This document shows positions 44,886 to 53,512 of a DNA stretch of 64,000 nt, piece by piece (the stretch's first letter is position 1; each line of letters opens with the position of its first letter). The stretch comes from Metapseudomonas otitidis. Its GTDB lineage: Bacteria; Pseudomonadota; Gammaproteobacteria; Pseudomonadales; Pseudomonadaceae. The notes under the pieces were generated by a model. It did not search any database and had not been told where the DNA came from. It worked only from the letters and a program-made list of their open reading frames with translations. The DNA is taken from contig NZ_FOJP01000007.1 of assembly GCF_900111835.1 (NCBI RefSeq), positions 186,001 through 250,000 of the forward strand, written 5' to 3'. The position numbers were made by a program, and so were the translations under genes.

Positions 44886-45438
44886 ACGCCCGCGCCGCGC
44901 CCGTGGGCGCCTGCAACTGCTGCTGATCCTCGCCGTGGTGATCGGCCCCATGGTGCTGGCCTCGGCCATGTACCACCTGCGCTTCTGGGTGCCTGACGGG
45001 CGCAGCTACCACGGCACGCTGATCGGCAACGGCCAGCAGCGCGAAGACCTCGGCGTGCAGGGCGCCGCCGCCCCCGAGCGCTGGCAGTTGCTGGTGACCG
45101 CCCCGGCCGGCTGCGCCGCCGACTGCCAGCAGCTGGTCTACCTCGCCCGGCAGATCAACATCGGCCTGGGCCGCGAAGCCAATCGCGCCGACCACGCCCT
45201 GGCCCTGAGTGGCAGCCTCGACGAAGCCTTCCGCCAGACCCTGGAGCGCGACTACCCGCGCCTGGCCCGCTACGGCCTGGACCCGTCCATCTACAGAAAG
45301 GCCAGCGGCGGCAGCGTCCCGCAGCTGTGGATCGTCGACCCCCACGGCAACCTGGTGCTGCGCTACGACGGCCAGGTACCCGGCAAGCGCGTGCTCGACG
45401 ACCTGCGCCACCTGCTGAAGCTGTCCAACATCGGCTGA
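44860..45438 (+). CDS. Membrane-anchored oxidase-cluster protein (PA0111-like)
   Basis: 192 residues from ATG 44860, inside the SURF1 gene end. One N-terminal membrane segment (about 18-40, LLLILAVVIGPMVLASAMY), then a periplasmic domain with a CxxxC pair in APAGCAADCQQLVYLARQINIGLG and a C-terminal VPQLWIVDPHGNLVLRYDG, which resembles the end of Sco/thioredoxin-fold proteins. The CxxxC and DPHGNLVLRY features suggest a degenerate Sco-like copper or thiol-disulfide chaperone. Position in the assembly operon supports that; no tested function known to me. Confidence 0.78.
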   Translation: MTPALALPERPRRARGRLQLLLILAVVIGPMVLASAMYHLRFWVPDGRSYHGTLIGNGQQREDLGVQGAAAPERWQLLVTAPAGCAADCQQLVYLARQINIGLGREANRADHALALSGSLDEAFRQTLERDYPRLARYGLDPSIYRKASGGSVPQLWIVDPHGNLVLRYDGQVPGKRVLDDLRHLLKLSNIG

Positions 45439-45459
45439 CCCGGCCCGCAGGAGACTGCC

Positions 45460-46503
45460 ATGCCCCGCACCTCCCGACCCGGTTTCCCCCTCGCCGCCGT
45501 CGCCACGGTACTGGCCCTGGTGGTGGTGCTGCTCGGCGCCTACACCCGGCTCACCCACGCCGGCCTCGGCTGCCCCGACTGGCCGGGCTGCTACGGCTTC
45601 ATCGGCGTACCGCAGACCGACGCCCAGCTGGCCCACGCCGAGCGCCACTTCCCCGAAGCCCCGGTGGAGGCGCAGAAGGGCTGGAACGAAATGGTCCACC
45701 GCTACTTCGCCGGCACCCTCGGCCTGGCCATCCTCGGCCTTGCGGTGCACGCCCTTGTGCGGCGCGGGCGTGACGGCCAGCCCCTGCGCCTGCCGCTGGT
45801 GCTGCTCGGCGTGGTCATCACCCAGGCCGCCTTCGGCATGTGGACGGTCACCCTCAAGCTCTGGCCCCAGGTGGTCACCGCCCACCTGCTCGGCGGCTTC
45901 ACCACCCTGGCCCTGCTGTTCCTGCTCAGCCTGCGCCTCTCCGGTGCGCTGCCGGCGCTCGGCCTGCCGGCGGGCCTGCGGCGGCTGGCGGCAGCGGCCC
46001 TGGCCCTGGTGATCGGGCAGATCGCCCTGGGTGGCTGGGTCAGCTCCAACTACGCGGCGGTGGCCTGCGTCGACCTGCCCACCTGCCACGGCCAGTGGTG
46101 GCCGGCGATGGACTTCGCCAACGGCTTCCACCTCACCCAGCACATCGGCCCCAACTACCTGGGCGGCCAGCTGGACAGCGACGCCCGCACCGCCATCCAC
46201 ATGACCCACCGCCTCGGCGCCCTGGTGGTGACCCTGACCCTGCTGGCGCTGGCTTGGCGCCTGCGCGGCGAAGGCCTCGGGCGCCTCGCCGGGCTGCTCC
46301 TGGCGGTGCTGGCGCTGCAGGTGGGGCTGGGCATCAGCAACGTGCTCTTCCACCTGCCGCTGCCGGTGGCCGTGGCCCACAACGGCGGCGGCGCCCTGCT
46401 GCTGCTGACCCTGGTGCTGGTGAACTACCGCGTGCGCGCCCCAGCCCTGGCAACCGAACCGGGCGACCCCGCCCTGCGCCTGCCTGCCGGCAAGCCCGCC
46501 TGA
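45460..46503 (+). CDS. ctaA: Heme A synthase CtaA (Cox15)
   Basis: Oxidises the C8 methyl of heme O to the formyl of heme A. 347 residues, eight membrane helices. Conserved: YTRLTHAGLGCPDWPGCYG (first-loop Cys pair), EMVHRYFAGTLG (His ligand), THLLGG-type TAHLLGGFTTLALLFLL, CVDLPTCHGQWWP and MTHRLGALVVTLT. Preceded by CAGGAG. Works with CtaB, the next gene. Confidence 0.96.
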   Translation: MPRTSRPGFPLAAVATVLALVVVLLGAYTRLTHAGLGCPDWPGCYGFIGVPQTDAQLAHAERHFPEAPVEAQKGWNEMVHRYFAGTLGLAILGLAVHALVRRGRDGQPLRLPLVLLGVVITQAAFGMWTVTLKLWPQVVTAHLLGGFTTLALLFLLSLRLSGALPALGLPAGLRRLAAAALALVIGQIALGGWVSSNYAAVACVDLPTCHGQWWPAMDFANGFHLTQHIGPNYLGGQLDSDARTAIHMTHRLGALVVTLTLLALAWRLRGEGLGRLAGLLLAVLALQVGLGISNVLFHLPLPVAVAHNGGGALLLLTLVLVNYRVRAPALATEPGDPALRLPAGKPA

Positions 46504-46526
46504 CGACAAGAAGAAGGAGAGACGCC

Positions 46527-47432
46527 ATGGCCACGCTGCTCCAGCATGGACACACCCAGGTCCACGCCACCTGGCGGGACTACCTGGAACTGACCAAGCC
46601 CAAGGTCGTGCTGCTGATGATCATCACCTCCCTGGTGGGGATGTTCCTCGCCACCCGCGCCGGCGTGGCCTGGGAGGTCCTGGTATTCGGCAACCTGGGT
46701 ATCGCCCTCTGCGCCGGCGCGGCGGCGGCGGTGAACCACGTGGTGGACCGGCGCATCGACGCCATCATGGCGCGCACCCTCAAGCGCCCCGTCGTCAGCG
46801 GGCGCGTCTCGCCGCTGGCGGCCCTGGCCTTCGCCCTGTTGCTGGCGGTGGCAGGCCTGGCCCTGTTGCTGCGCTTCACCAACGAACTGGCGGCCTGGCT
46901 CACCCTCGCCTCGCTGCTGGGCTACGCCGTGCTCTACACCGGCTTCCTCAAGCGCGCCACGCCGCAGAACATCGTCATCGGCGGGCTGGCCGGGGCCGCC
47001 CCGCCGCTGCTGGGCTGGGTTGCCGTGACTGGCCACGTCTCCGCCGAGCCGCTGCTGCTGGTGCTGATCATCTTCGCCTGGACCCCACCGCACTTCTGGG
47101 CCCTGGCCATCCACCGCAAGGCCGAGTACGCCAAGGCCGACATCCCGATGCTCCCGGTCACCCACGGCGAGCACTACACCAAGGTGCACATCGTCCTCTA
47201 CACCCTGGTGATGTTCGCCGTCAGCCTGCTGCCCTACGCCATCCACATGAGCGGGCTGCTCTACCTGGCCTGCGCCGTGCTGCTCGGCGGGCGCTTCCTG
47301 CAGTGGGCCTGGAGGCTCTACCGCGACAGCCGACCGCACGCCGCCATCGGCACCTTCAAGTACTCTATCGCCTACCTTTTCCTGCTCTTCATCGCCCTGC
47401 TGCTGGATCACTACCTGCTGCTGGCGGTCTGA
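46527..47432 (+). CDS. ctaB: Protoheme IX farnesyltransferase (heme O synthase)
   Basis: 301-residue UbiA-type prenyltransferase that farnesylates heme B to heme O. Asp-rich motifs NHVVDRRIDAIMARTLKRP and YTKAD-like HRKAEYAKADIPMLP; seven to nine membrane helices. AAGAAGGAGAG before the ATG at 46527. Its product is the CtaA substrate. Also known as cyoE/cox10; this copy serves the aa3 oxidase. Confidence 0.96.
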   Translation: MATLLQHGHTQVHATWRDYLELTKPKVVLLMIITSLVGMFLATRAGVAWEVLVFGNLGIALCAGAAAAVNHVVDRRIDAIMARTLKRPVVSGRVSPLAALAFALLLAVAGLALLLRFTNELAAWLTLASLLGYAVLYTGFLKRATPQNIVIGGLAGAAPPLLGWVAVTGHVSAEPLLLVLIIFAWTPPHFWALAIHRKAEYAKADIPMLPVTHGEHYTKVHIVLYTLVMFAVSLLPYAIHMSGLLYLACAVLLGGRFLQWAWRLYRDSRPHAAIGTFKYSIAYLFLLFIALLLDHYLLLAV

Positions 47433-47464
47433 GCCCCCGGGCCCTGAGCAGGTCCTGATGCATC

Positions 47465-47492
47465 GCCCCTCGCGCCCCGTGCCGCGAGGGGC
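47465..47492 (+). terminator. Hairpin between ctaB and sco
   Basis: 10-bp arms GCCCCTCGCG / CGCGAGGGGC with an 8-base loop. No T-run, so termination is likely partial and sco may still be read from the cox operon. Confidence 0.5.
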
Positions 47493-47578
47493 AGGCCGCA
47501 TCCCCGCGTTCGGACGAGCCCCGGCCCACCGGGCCTGATAGGCTTGCCGGCACCGCCCATTCCAAGCGAAGAGCAACC

Positions 47579-48214
47579 ATGACCCGCGTGCAGAAAACCG
47601 TATTCGTCCTCATCGCCCTGGTGGCCCTGGTCCTGGGCCTGACCGTGAACAAGGTGCTCAACGGCCAGCGCCAGGCCGACCCCACCCGCCTGCTCGACGC
47701 CGGCATCGTCCTGCTGCCCCAGCCGCGCACCGTGCCCGCCATCAGCCTGACCGACCAGGACGGCAAGCCGATCGCCATGAACGAACTGAAGGACAAATGG
47801 AGCCTGCTGTTCTTCGGCTACACCTTCTGCCCCGACATCTGCCCCACCACCCTGGCGCAGATGCGCGAGCTCAAGGGCCTGCTGCCCGAGGCCGCGCGTG
47901 ACCGCGTGCGCATCGTCATGATCAGCGTCGACCCCAACCGCGACACCCCGCAGCAGCTCAAGCAGTACCTGGGCTACTTCGACCCGGCCTTCCTCGGCGC
48001 CACCGGCGAGCTGGCCAGCATCCAGAAGCTGGCCAACGCCGTCAGCATCCCGTTCATCCCGGCCGACACCAGCAAGGAGAACTACACCGTCGACCACAGC
48101 GGCAACCTGGTGGTGATCGGCCCCGACGGCACCCAGCGCGGCTTCATCCGCGCCCCGCTGAACAACCAGAAGCTCAAGGAACAGCTGCCGGTTCTGGTGA
48201 CCCCAGCCAGCTGA
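47579..48214 (+). CDS. Sco1/SenC copper chaperone
   Basis: 211-residue membrane-anchored thioredoxin-fold protein (anchor about 8-25). Copper ligands: CPDIC in FGYTFCPDICPTTLAQM (about residues 82-86) and the distal His in YTVDHSGNLVVIGPDG. It matures the CuA centre of subunit II. Also typical are ISVDPNRDTPQQLKQY and FLGATGELASIQKLA. Last gene of the cox block; the has locus begins 84 bases later. Confidence 0.94.
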   Translation: MTRVQKTVFVLIALVALVLGLTVNKVLNGQRQADPTRLLDAGIVLLPQPRTVPAISLTDQDGKPIAMNELKDKWSLLFFGYTFCPDICPTTLAQMRELKGLLPEAARDRVRIVMISVDPNRDTPQQLKQYLGYFDPAFLGATGELASIQKLANAVSIPFIPADTSKENYTVDHSGNLVVIGPDGTQRGFIRAPLNNQKLKEQLPVLVTPAS

Positions 48215-48235
48215 TTCCGTATCGATTTCTTATTT

Positions 48236-48254
48236 GAAATTGATTCTCAATAAA
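48236..48254. promoter_or_regulatory. Fur box upstream of hasI
   Basis: GAAATTGATTCTCAATAAA matches the 19-bp Fur consensus at 12 positions and contains a perfect ATTGA-TTC-TCAAT dyad (48239-48251). It lies 45-63 bases before the hasI start in an AT-rich stretch, the right place to repress the sigma factor gene when iron is plentiful. Confidence 0.75.
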
Positions 48255-48298
48255 ACTAGGATGGCGCTCCCTTCTCCTGTCAAAGCCAGGGAGCGCGC

Positions 48299-48811
48299 TT
48301 GTCGGAGCCCGATCTCAAGAGCCTGTTCATCCAGCACGCCAAGGCCCTTCGCAGCCTGCTGACGCGCAAGGTACGGGACCCGCAACTGGCCGCCGACCTG
48401 GTGCAGGAAAGCTTCCTGCGCCTGGCCGAGCAGCGCGGCAAGGACGCCATCGACAACGGCCCCGCCTACCTCTACCGCACCGCCCACAACCTGCTGGTGG
48501 ACCACGTGCGCCAGCAGGCCCGCCGGCGCACCGACCTGGTCCCCCAGGAAGCCCTGCACGAGATCGTCGAAGACGCCCCGCCCCTGGACGAACAGGCCGC
48601 CGCCGAGCAGCATCGGCGCCGCCTGCGTGAGGCCCTGGCCGAGCTGCCGCCGCGCACCCGCGAGATCTTCCGCCTCAACCGCCTGCACGGCCTGACCCAC
48701 GCCGAGGTGGCGCGCCAGCTGGATATCTCAGACAGCTCGGTGCAGAAGCACCTGGCCAAGGCCCTCGCCCACGTCATGCAGCGCCTGCAGGACGGCCCGC
48801 GGAGCGACTGA
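48299..48811 (+). CDS. hasI: ECF sigma factor HasI
   Basis: 170-residue iron-responsive (FecI-type) ECF sigma factor that transcribes the has genes when the hemophore receptor signals heme. Region 2: LVQESFLRLAEQ...AYLYRTAHNLLVDHVRQQARRRTD. Region 4: LPPRTREIFRLNRLHGLTHAEVARQLDISDSSVQKHLAKALAHVMQRL. It starts at a TTG (TTGTCGGAG) with AGGGAG upstream, which probably keeps its level low. Followed by its anti-sigma gene and the receptor, the same order as PA3410-PA3408. Confidence 0.92.
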   Translation: MSEPDLKSLFIQHAKALRSLLTRKVRDPQLAADLVQESFLRLAEQRGKDAIDNGPAYLYRTAHNLLVDHVRQQARRRTDLVPQEALHEIVEDAPPLDEQAAAEQHRRRLREALAELPPRTREIFRLNRLHGLTHAEVARQLDISDSSVQKHLAKALAHVMQRLQDGPRSD

Positions 48812-48878
48812 CGGATGGTTTACGGTGAATGGCGTCCCCGAACGTCAGCCTTCCTATAACGAGAAACGAGAGACCGAC

Positions 48879-49868
48879 GTGATCAGCCAGCACCTGCGGG
48901 AGCAGCAAATACGCGAGGAAGCCGCCGACTGGGCGGTGCGCCTCAGCCAGGGCGACCCGGACCCGGCGACGGCCGAGGCCCTGGCGCGCTGGTGCCAGGC
49001 CGACCCGCGCCACCCCGAGGCGCTGGCCTTCGCCCAGGCCACCTGGGACGCCCTCGGCCAACTGGCCGACGGACCGGCTGCCGGTGAACCGCCGCGCCGC
49101 CGTGCGCCCAGGGACGCCGCGCGCCCGGCCACCCGCACGCGCCGTCGCTGGCGCTGGGCCAGCGGGGTCGCCGCGCTGCTGCTGGTGGCGGTGCTGGGCG
49201 TGGACGCGGGCCGCCCGCTGCTGATGCCCCTGCTGGCCGACTACGCCTCCGGCACCGGCGAAGTGCGCCGGGTCACCCTGCCCGACGGCAGCGAGGTGGA
49301 GCTGGACTCCCGCAGCGCCATCGACGTCCTCTACAGCGACGGCGAGCGGCGCGTCCGCCTGCTGGCCGGGGAAGCCTGCTTCAGCGTCGCGCCCATGGGT
49401 GGCGACGAACGCCGGCCCTTCGTGGTGGAAAGTGCCGGTGGCACCACCCGCGCCCTCGGCACCCGCTTCCTGGTGGGGGAGCGCGGGCAAGGGGCCTGGG
49501 TCGGCGTGCTCGAACACAGCGTCGCGGTGAACCTCGAAGGCGTTCCCGGTGAACGGGTACTGAGCGAGGGCCAGAGCGCCCGCTACGACCGCGTCCAGGG
49601 CATCCAGCCCCTGCTCGGGCTTGATCTGCAGCGGGCCAGCAGCTGGCGGCGCGGGGTGCTGGTGTTCGACCGGGTGCCCCTGGCCGAAGTGGCCGAACAG
49701 CTCAACCGCTACCGCACCCGCCGCCTGGTGGTCACCGACGCCCGCCTGGCGCGCCGGGAGGTCAGCGGCGTGTTCCGCCTCGACATCCTCGACGAGGCCC
49801 TCGACACCCTCACCCACGAACTGCACGCCCAGCGCCTGGACGTGCCCGGCGCCACCTTCCTCTACTGA
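48879..49868 (+). CDS. hasS: FecR-type anti-sigma factor HasS
   Basis: 329 residues from GTG 48879; an ATG at 48825 would add 18 residues with a less typical start. N-terminal cytoplasmic ASD (REEAADWAVRLSQGDPDPATAEALARWCQADPRHPEALAFAQ), one membrane helix near residue 105-125 (WASGVAALLLVAVLGVDA), and a periplasmic FecR domain (VTLPDGSEVELDSRSAIDVLYS, ALGTRFLV, SEGQSARY) ending in a secretin/STN-like module that touches the receptor signalling domain. It holds HasI inactive until HasR is loaded with heme-hemophore. Confidence 0.9.
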   Translation: MISQHLREQQIREEAADWAVRLSQGDPDPATAEALARWCQADPRHPEALAFAQATWDALGQLADGPAAGEPPRRRAPRDAARPATRTRRRWRWASGVAALLLVAVLGVDAGRPLLMPLLADYASGTGEVRRVTLPDGSEVELDSRSAIDVLYSDGERRVRLLAGEACFSVAPMGGDERRPFVVESAGGTTRALGTRFLVGERGQGAWVGVLEHSVAVNLEGVPGERVLSEGQSARYDRVQGIQPLLGLDLQRASSWRRGVLVFDRVPLAEVAEQLNRYRTRRLVVTDARLARREVSGVFRLDILDEALDTLTHELHAQRLDVPGATFLY

Positions 49869-49964
49869 CCCTCCCGTGCCCGTATCGACGGGCCTGCGGC
49901 CTGCCCTCCCACCCGCGCGGAAATTTCTTTTACTGACTTTGCGTGAGTGGCGCGTCTTGCTGTT

Positions 49965-49983
49965 GAGAGTGATTTGCATTCAC
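49965..49983. promoter_or_regulatory. Weak Fur-like sequence upstream of hasR
   Basis: GAGAGTGATTTGCATTCAC has 12 of 19 matches to the Fur consensus, 33 bases before the hasR start, in an AT-rich 147-base gap that also must hold the HasI-dependent promoter. Confidence 0.4.
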
Positions 49984-50015
49984 CGAACAACACCAAGCAG
50001 CCACAGGAACACACG

Positions 50016-52676
50016 ATGAACGCACGCAAAGGGATGGGCCGGCGATTCCGCCGTTCGCTGCTCGTCTTGGGGGGACACTGGGCCCTGATCGGCGCGGGGG
50101 CCCTGCCCCTGGTCGCGGTGGAACAGGTCCACGCCGAAGCCGTCCAGGTCGCCTTCGACATCCCGGCCCAGGCCCTCGACCAGGCGGTGCTCACCTTCGC
50201 CGAACAGTCCGGCGTGCAGGTGATCTTCGACGCCTCGCGCTTCGCCGACCTCCAGGGCGCCCCCGTACAGGGCCGCTACGCCGCCGACGAGGCCCTGCGC
50301 CGCCTGCTGCGGGGCACCCCGGTGAGCTTCCGCTTCACCTCCCCGCGTGAGGTCAGCCTGGTGCGCGAAGCCAGCGGCGACGCCCTGGAGCTGGGCGCCA
50401 CCCAGGTGCAGGGCCAGGCCAACGCCCACGACTGGGTCTACGAGTCCCCCCGCTCGGTGGCGGTGATCGACCGCGAGCAACTGGACCGTAACCCACCGCG
50501 CCACGCCGCCGACATGCTCGAACAGAGCGCCGGCGTCTACACCGCCGTCAGCCAGCAGGACCCGGGCCTCTCGGTGAACATCCGCGGCCTGCAGGACTAC
50601 GGCCGGGTCAACATGAACATCGACGGCATGCGCCAGAACTTCCAGCAGAGCGGCCACCAGCAGCGCAACGGCACGATGTACATCGACCCGGAACTGCTCT
50701 CCGCCGTGACCATCGAGAAGGGCGCCACCTCCGGCATGGGCGGCGCCGGGGTGATCGGCGGGGTGGCCGAGTTCAGCACCCTCAACGCCCGCGACTTCAT
50801 CCACGAAGGCAAGGAGTTCGGCGGCCGCGTGCGCGCCACCACCGGCCTGGGCGGCTACGCCAACGGCACCGACTTCATCGGCAGCAGTGCCTTTGCCCTG
50901 GGCAACGAGGTCGGCGACCTCCTCTTCGCCGCCAGCGAGCGCCACCTGGGCGACTACGACCCCGGCACCCACGGCAGCATCGGCCAGCTGCGCACCGGCT
51001 CCAGCTTCAACCCCGGCGTCGAGGAGCGCATCAAGCACTCGCCGGTGGCCTACTCCGGCTCCACCATGCGCTCGCGCCTGGCCAAGCTCGGCCTCAACCT
51101 GCCGGCCGACCAGCGCGTGCAGCTCAGCTACCTGCGCACCCAGGTGGCCTACGACGACGCCAACATGATGAACGTGGAGAACGCCGAGCTCTGGGAGAAG
51201 CTCGGCAGCAGCAACGTGGTGTCGCAGAACGTCGCGCTGGACTACAGCTACAGCCCCGACGACCTGCTGGTGGACTTCAAGGCCAAGCTCTACCACGTCG
51301 ACAACCGCAACCGGCAGACCACCCTGGCCCGTGGCAGCAGCGCCGGCTACGCCATCACCTACCAGACCGACACCTACGGCCTGCAGCTGGAGAACACCTC
51401 CACCTTCCTGCTCGGCGAGCTCACCACCCTGAAAGCCAACTACGGCCTGGAGTACTTCCAGGACAAGGTCCGCCCCGACTCCACCCAGGCCGTGGCCAGC
51501 GGCTCCGCCGTGGGCTTCCCGGTGTCCGAAGGCATGACCCCCAAGGGCGACCGCGCCATGGGCAGCCTGTTCGCCAACCTGCAGCTCGACTACGACGACT
51601 GGCTGACCCTGGACGCCGGCCTGCGCTACGACCGCTACCACCTGGAGGGCGAAACGGGCTTCAACATCACCCTCTATCGCCTCAACACCCCCGGCAACCC
51701 CACCTACAGCGTCCCGCTGCGCTACGAGGTGGACCGCGAGGAAGGCGCGTTCTCGCCCACCTTCGGCATCGCGCTCAAGCCCGGCCCGGACTGGCTGCAG
51801 CTCTTCGCCCGCTACGGCGAGGGCTGGCGTCCGCCGGCGGTGACCGAGACGCTGATTTCCGGGCGCCCCCACGGCAGCAGCGCGGAAACCATGTACCCCA
51901 ACCCCTTCCTCAAGCCGGAAAGCTCCCAGTCCTGGGAAGTGGGGTTCAACATCTTCAAGCAGAACCTCTTCACCGACGGCGATGCCCTGGGCCTGAAGGT
52001 GGCCTACTTCGACACCCGCATCGACGACTTCACCTACATGTCGATCGGGCTGCAGCGCCCGGGGGTGGGGGTGGCCGCCCTGGGGGTGTCAGCCTACGTC
52101 AACGACCGCACCAGCACCCGCTTCCGGGGCGTCGAGTACGCCCTCGACTACGACATGGGCGCCTACTACGGCAACCTCGCCTACACCCACATGATCGGCG
52201 AGAACGAGTACTGCTCGAACGAGGCCTGGCTCGGCGGCGCGGTGTCCCCCGTCTACGGCAGCGGCCGCCGCCCGCCGGTGACCGGCTACGTGCCCAACGC
52301 CACCGCCAACGCCATGGTGAGCTGCGGCGGCCACATGGGCAGCGCCGAGCACATGCCCATGGACCGCGGCAGCCTGACCCTCGGCACCCGCCTGCTCGAC
52401 CGCCGCCTCGACCTCGGCGCGCGGGCCCGCTACAGCGAGGGCTACGCCCTGGACGCCGGCGACGCCGCCGCGCGCGAGCAGGTCTACCCGGCGGACTGGA
52501 AGGCCTACACCGTCTACGACCTCTACGGCAGCTACAAGGCCACCGACAACCTGACCCTGCGCCTGGCCCTGGAGAACGTCACCGACCGCGCCTACCTGGT
52601 GCCCCTGGGGGACGTCCTCGCCTTCACCCTCGGCCGGGGCCGCACCCTGCAGGGCACCGTGGAATACACCTTCTGA
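50016..52676 (+). CDS. hasR: TonB-dependent heme/hemophore receptor HasR
   Basis: 886-residue outer-membrane receptor that takes heme from HasA. Signal peptide to about residue 41; STN signalling domain about 43-120 ([31 protein letters not shown]) that talks to HasS; plug about 135-260 ([35 protein letters not shown]); 22-strand barrel ending VEYTF. His214 in the plug and His619 in the FRAP/NPNL region (GWRPPAVTE to NPFLKPE) fit the two heme-ligand histidines known in HasR proteins (H221/H624 in P. aeruginosa, from memory). ATG 50016 with CAGGA upstream. Confidence 0.95.
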   Translation: MNARKGMGRRFRRSLLVLGGHWALIGAGALPLVAVEQVHAEAVQVAFDIPAQALDQAVLTFAEQSGVQVIFDASRFADLQGAPVQGRYAADEALRRLLRGTPVSFRFTSPREVSLVREASGDALELGATQVQGQANAHDWVYESPRSVAVIDREQLDRNPPRHAADMLEQSAGVYTAVSQQDPGLSVNIRGLQDYGRVNMNIDGMRQNFQQSGHQQRNGTMYIDPELLSAVTIEKGATSGMGGAGVIGGVAEFSTLNARDFIHEGKEFGGRVRATTGLGGYANGTDFIGSSAFALGNEVGDLLFAASERHLGDYDPGTHGSIGQLRTGSSFNPGVEERIKHSPVAYSGSTMRSRLAKLGLNLPADQRVQLSYLRTQVAYDDANMMNVENAELWEKLGSSNVVSQNVALDYSYSPDDLLVDFKAKLYHVDNRNRQTTLARGSSAGYAITYQTDTYGLQLENTSTFLLGELTTLKANYGLEYFQDKVRPDSTQAVASGSAVGFPVSEGMTPKGDRAMGSLFANLQLDYDDWLTLDAGLRYDRYHLEGETGFNITLYRLNTPGNPTYSVPLRYEVDREEGAFSPTFGIALKPGPDWLQLFARYGEGWRPPAVTETLISGRPHGSSAETMYPNPFLKPESSQSWEVGFNIFKQNLFTDGDALGLKVAYFDTRIDDFTYMSIGLQRPGVGVAALGVSAYVNDRTSTRFRGVEYALDYDMGAYYGNLAYTHMIGENEYCSNEAWLGGAVSPVYGSGRRPPVTGYVPNATANAMVSCGGHMGSAEHMPMDRGSLTLGTRLLDRRLDLGARARYSEGYALDAGDAAAREQVYPADWKAYTVYDLYGSYKATDNLTLRLALENVTDRAYLVPLGDVLAFTLGRGRTLQGTVEYTF

Positions 52677-52753
52677 CCCGGATTTGCCCATGACGGGCAA
52701 AGCCGTCGCGCAGCGCCGTGCCGCGCGGCGGAAACCTCAACTGGAGACACTGC

Positions 52754-53356
52754 ATGAGCCTTTCGATTTCCTACTCCGCCACCTACGCCAGCTGGACCAT
52801 CACCGACTACCTGGCCGACTGGGCCGGCTACTTCGGCGATGCCAACCACCGCCCCGGCCAGGTGCAGGACGGCGTCAACACCGGCGGCTTCTACCCGGGA
52901 CGGCTCGAGGGTACCGAGTACGCCCTGACCAGCCCCAATAGCAACGCAGCCTTCATCGCTGAGGGCAATCTCAAATACACGTTGTTCTCCAGCCCGGCCC
53001 ACACCCTGTATGGCGACCTGGACAGCGTGTCCCTGGGCAGCGACCTGACCAAGAACGCCTCGGGCTTCGATTTCAGTGCGGGCAAGGAAGAGGCCAGCTT
53101 CAGCGGTCTGGGGCTGTCGAGCCTGCTCAACGAAGGCCACGCCGGCGCGGTCCACCAGGTGGTCTACGGCCTGATGGGCGGCAACACCAGCGCCCTGGAA
53201 AGCGTGCTGAACGACCTGCTGGACGACTACGGCGTGTCCACCGCCAGCACCTTCGACGCCGTGGCGGCCGCCCTGGCAGCCGGCCCGCTGAGCGTGGCAC
53301 CGGCCGAAGCGGTGGGCCTGCAGCAGCCGCTGGACGACCTGGCCCTGGCGGCCTGA
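52754..53356 (+). CDS. hasA: Secreted hemophore HasA
   Basis: 200 residues with no N-terminal signal: it leaves through the HasD-E-F type I system using its C-terminal signal (hydrophobic end LDDLALAA). The heme site is intact: His32 in GDANHRPGQ, Tyr75 in NLKYTLF and supporting His83 in PAHTL, all at the numbers used for P. aeruginosa HasAp. The rest (VVYGLMGGNTSALESVLNDLL) also matches. CTGGAGA before the ATG. A pair of hairpins follows its stop. Confidence 0.96.
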   Translation: MSLSISYSATYASWTITDYLADWAGYFGDANHRPGQVQDGVNTGGFYPGRLEGTEYALTSPNSNAAFIAEGNLKYTLFSSPAHTLYGDLDSVSLGSDLTKNASGFDFSAGKEEASFSGLGLSSLLNEGHAGAVHQVVYGLMGGNTSALESVLNDLLDDYGVSTASTFDAVAAALAAGPLSVAPAEAVGLQQPLDDLALAA

Positions 53357-53372
53357 TCGGCGGGAAAAGGAG

Positions 53373-53446
53373 ACGCGAATGGAGGGTGACCCCCATTCGC
53401 GTGGAGTGACCCCCGCAGCCCGAGTCTTGGCGGGCGAGGGCTGCGG
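53373..53446 (+). other. Two stable hairpins in the hasA-hasD gap
   Basis: Hairpin 1: 10-bp perfect arms ACGCGAATGG (53373-53382) / CCATTCGCGT (53393-53402) with inner GGGT / ACCC pairs. Hairpin 2: CCGCAGCCC (53413-53421) / GGGCTGCGG (53438-53446). No T-run follows either. They lie directly after hasA, whose product is needed in much larger amount than the exporter, so 3' protection of hasA mRNA or partial termination is likely. Confidence 0.75.
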
Positions 53447-53512
53447 AGGGTGCGAATTCTGTGAGCCGCCGGGGTGGGCGTCAACCTGCCGCCGGCGCCT
53501 CTGGGGCCGTCC

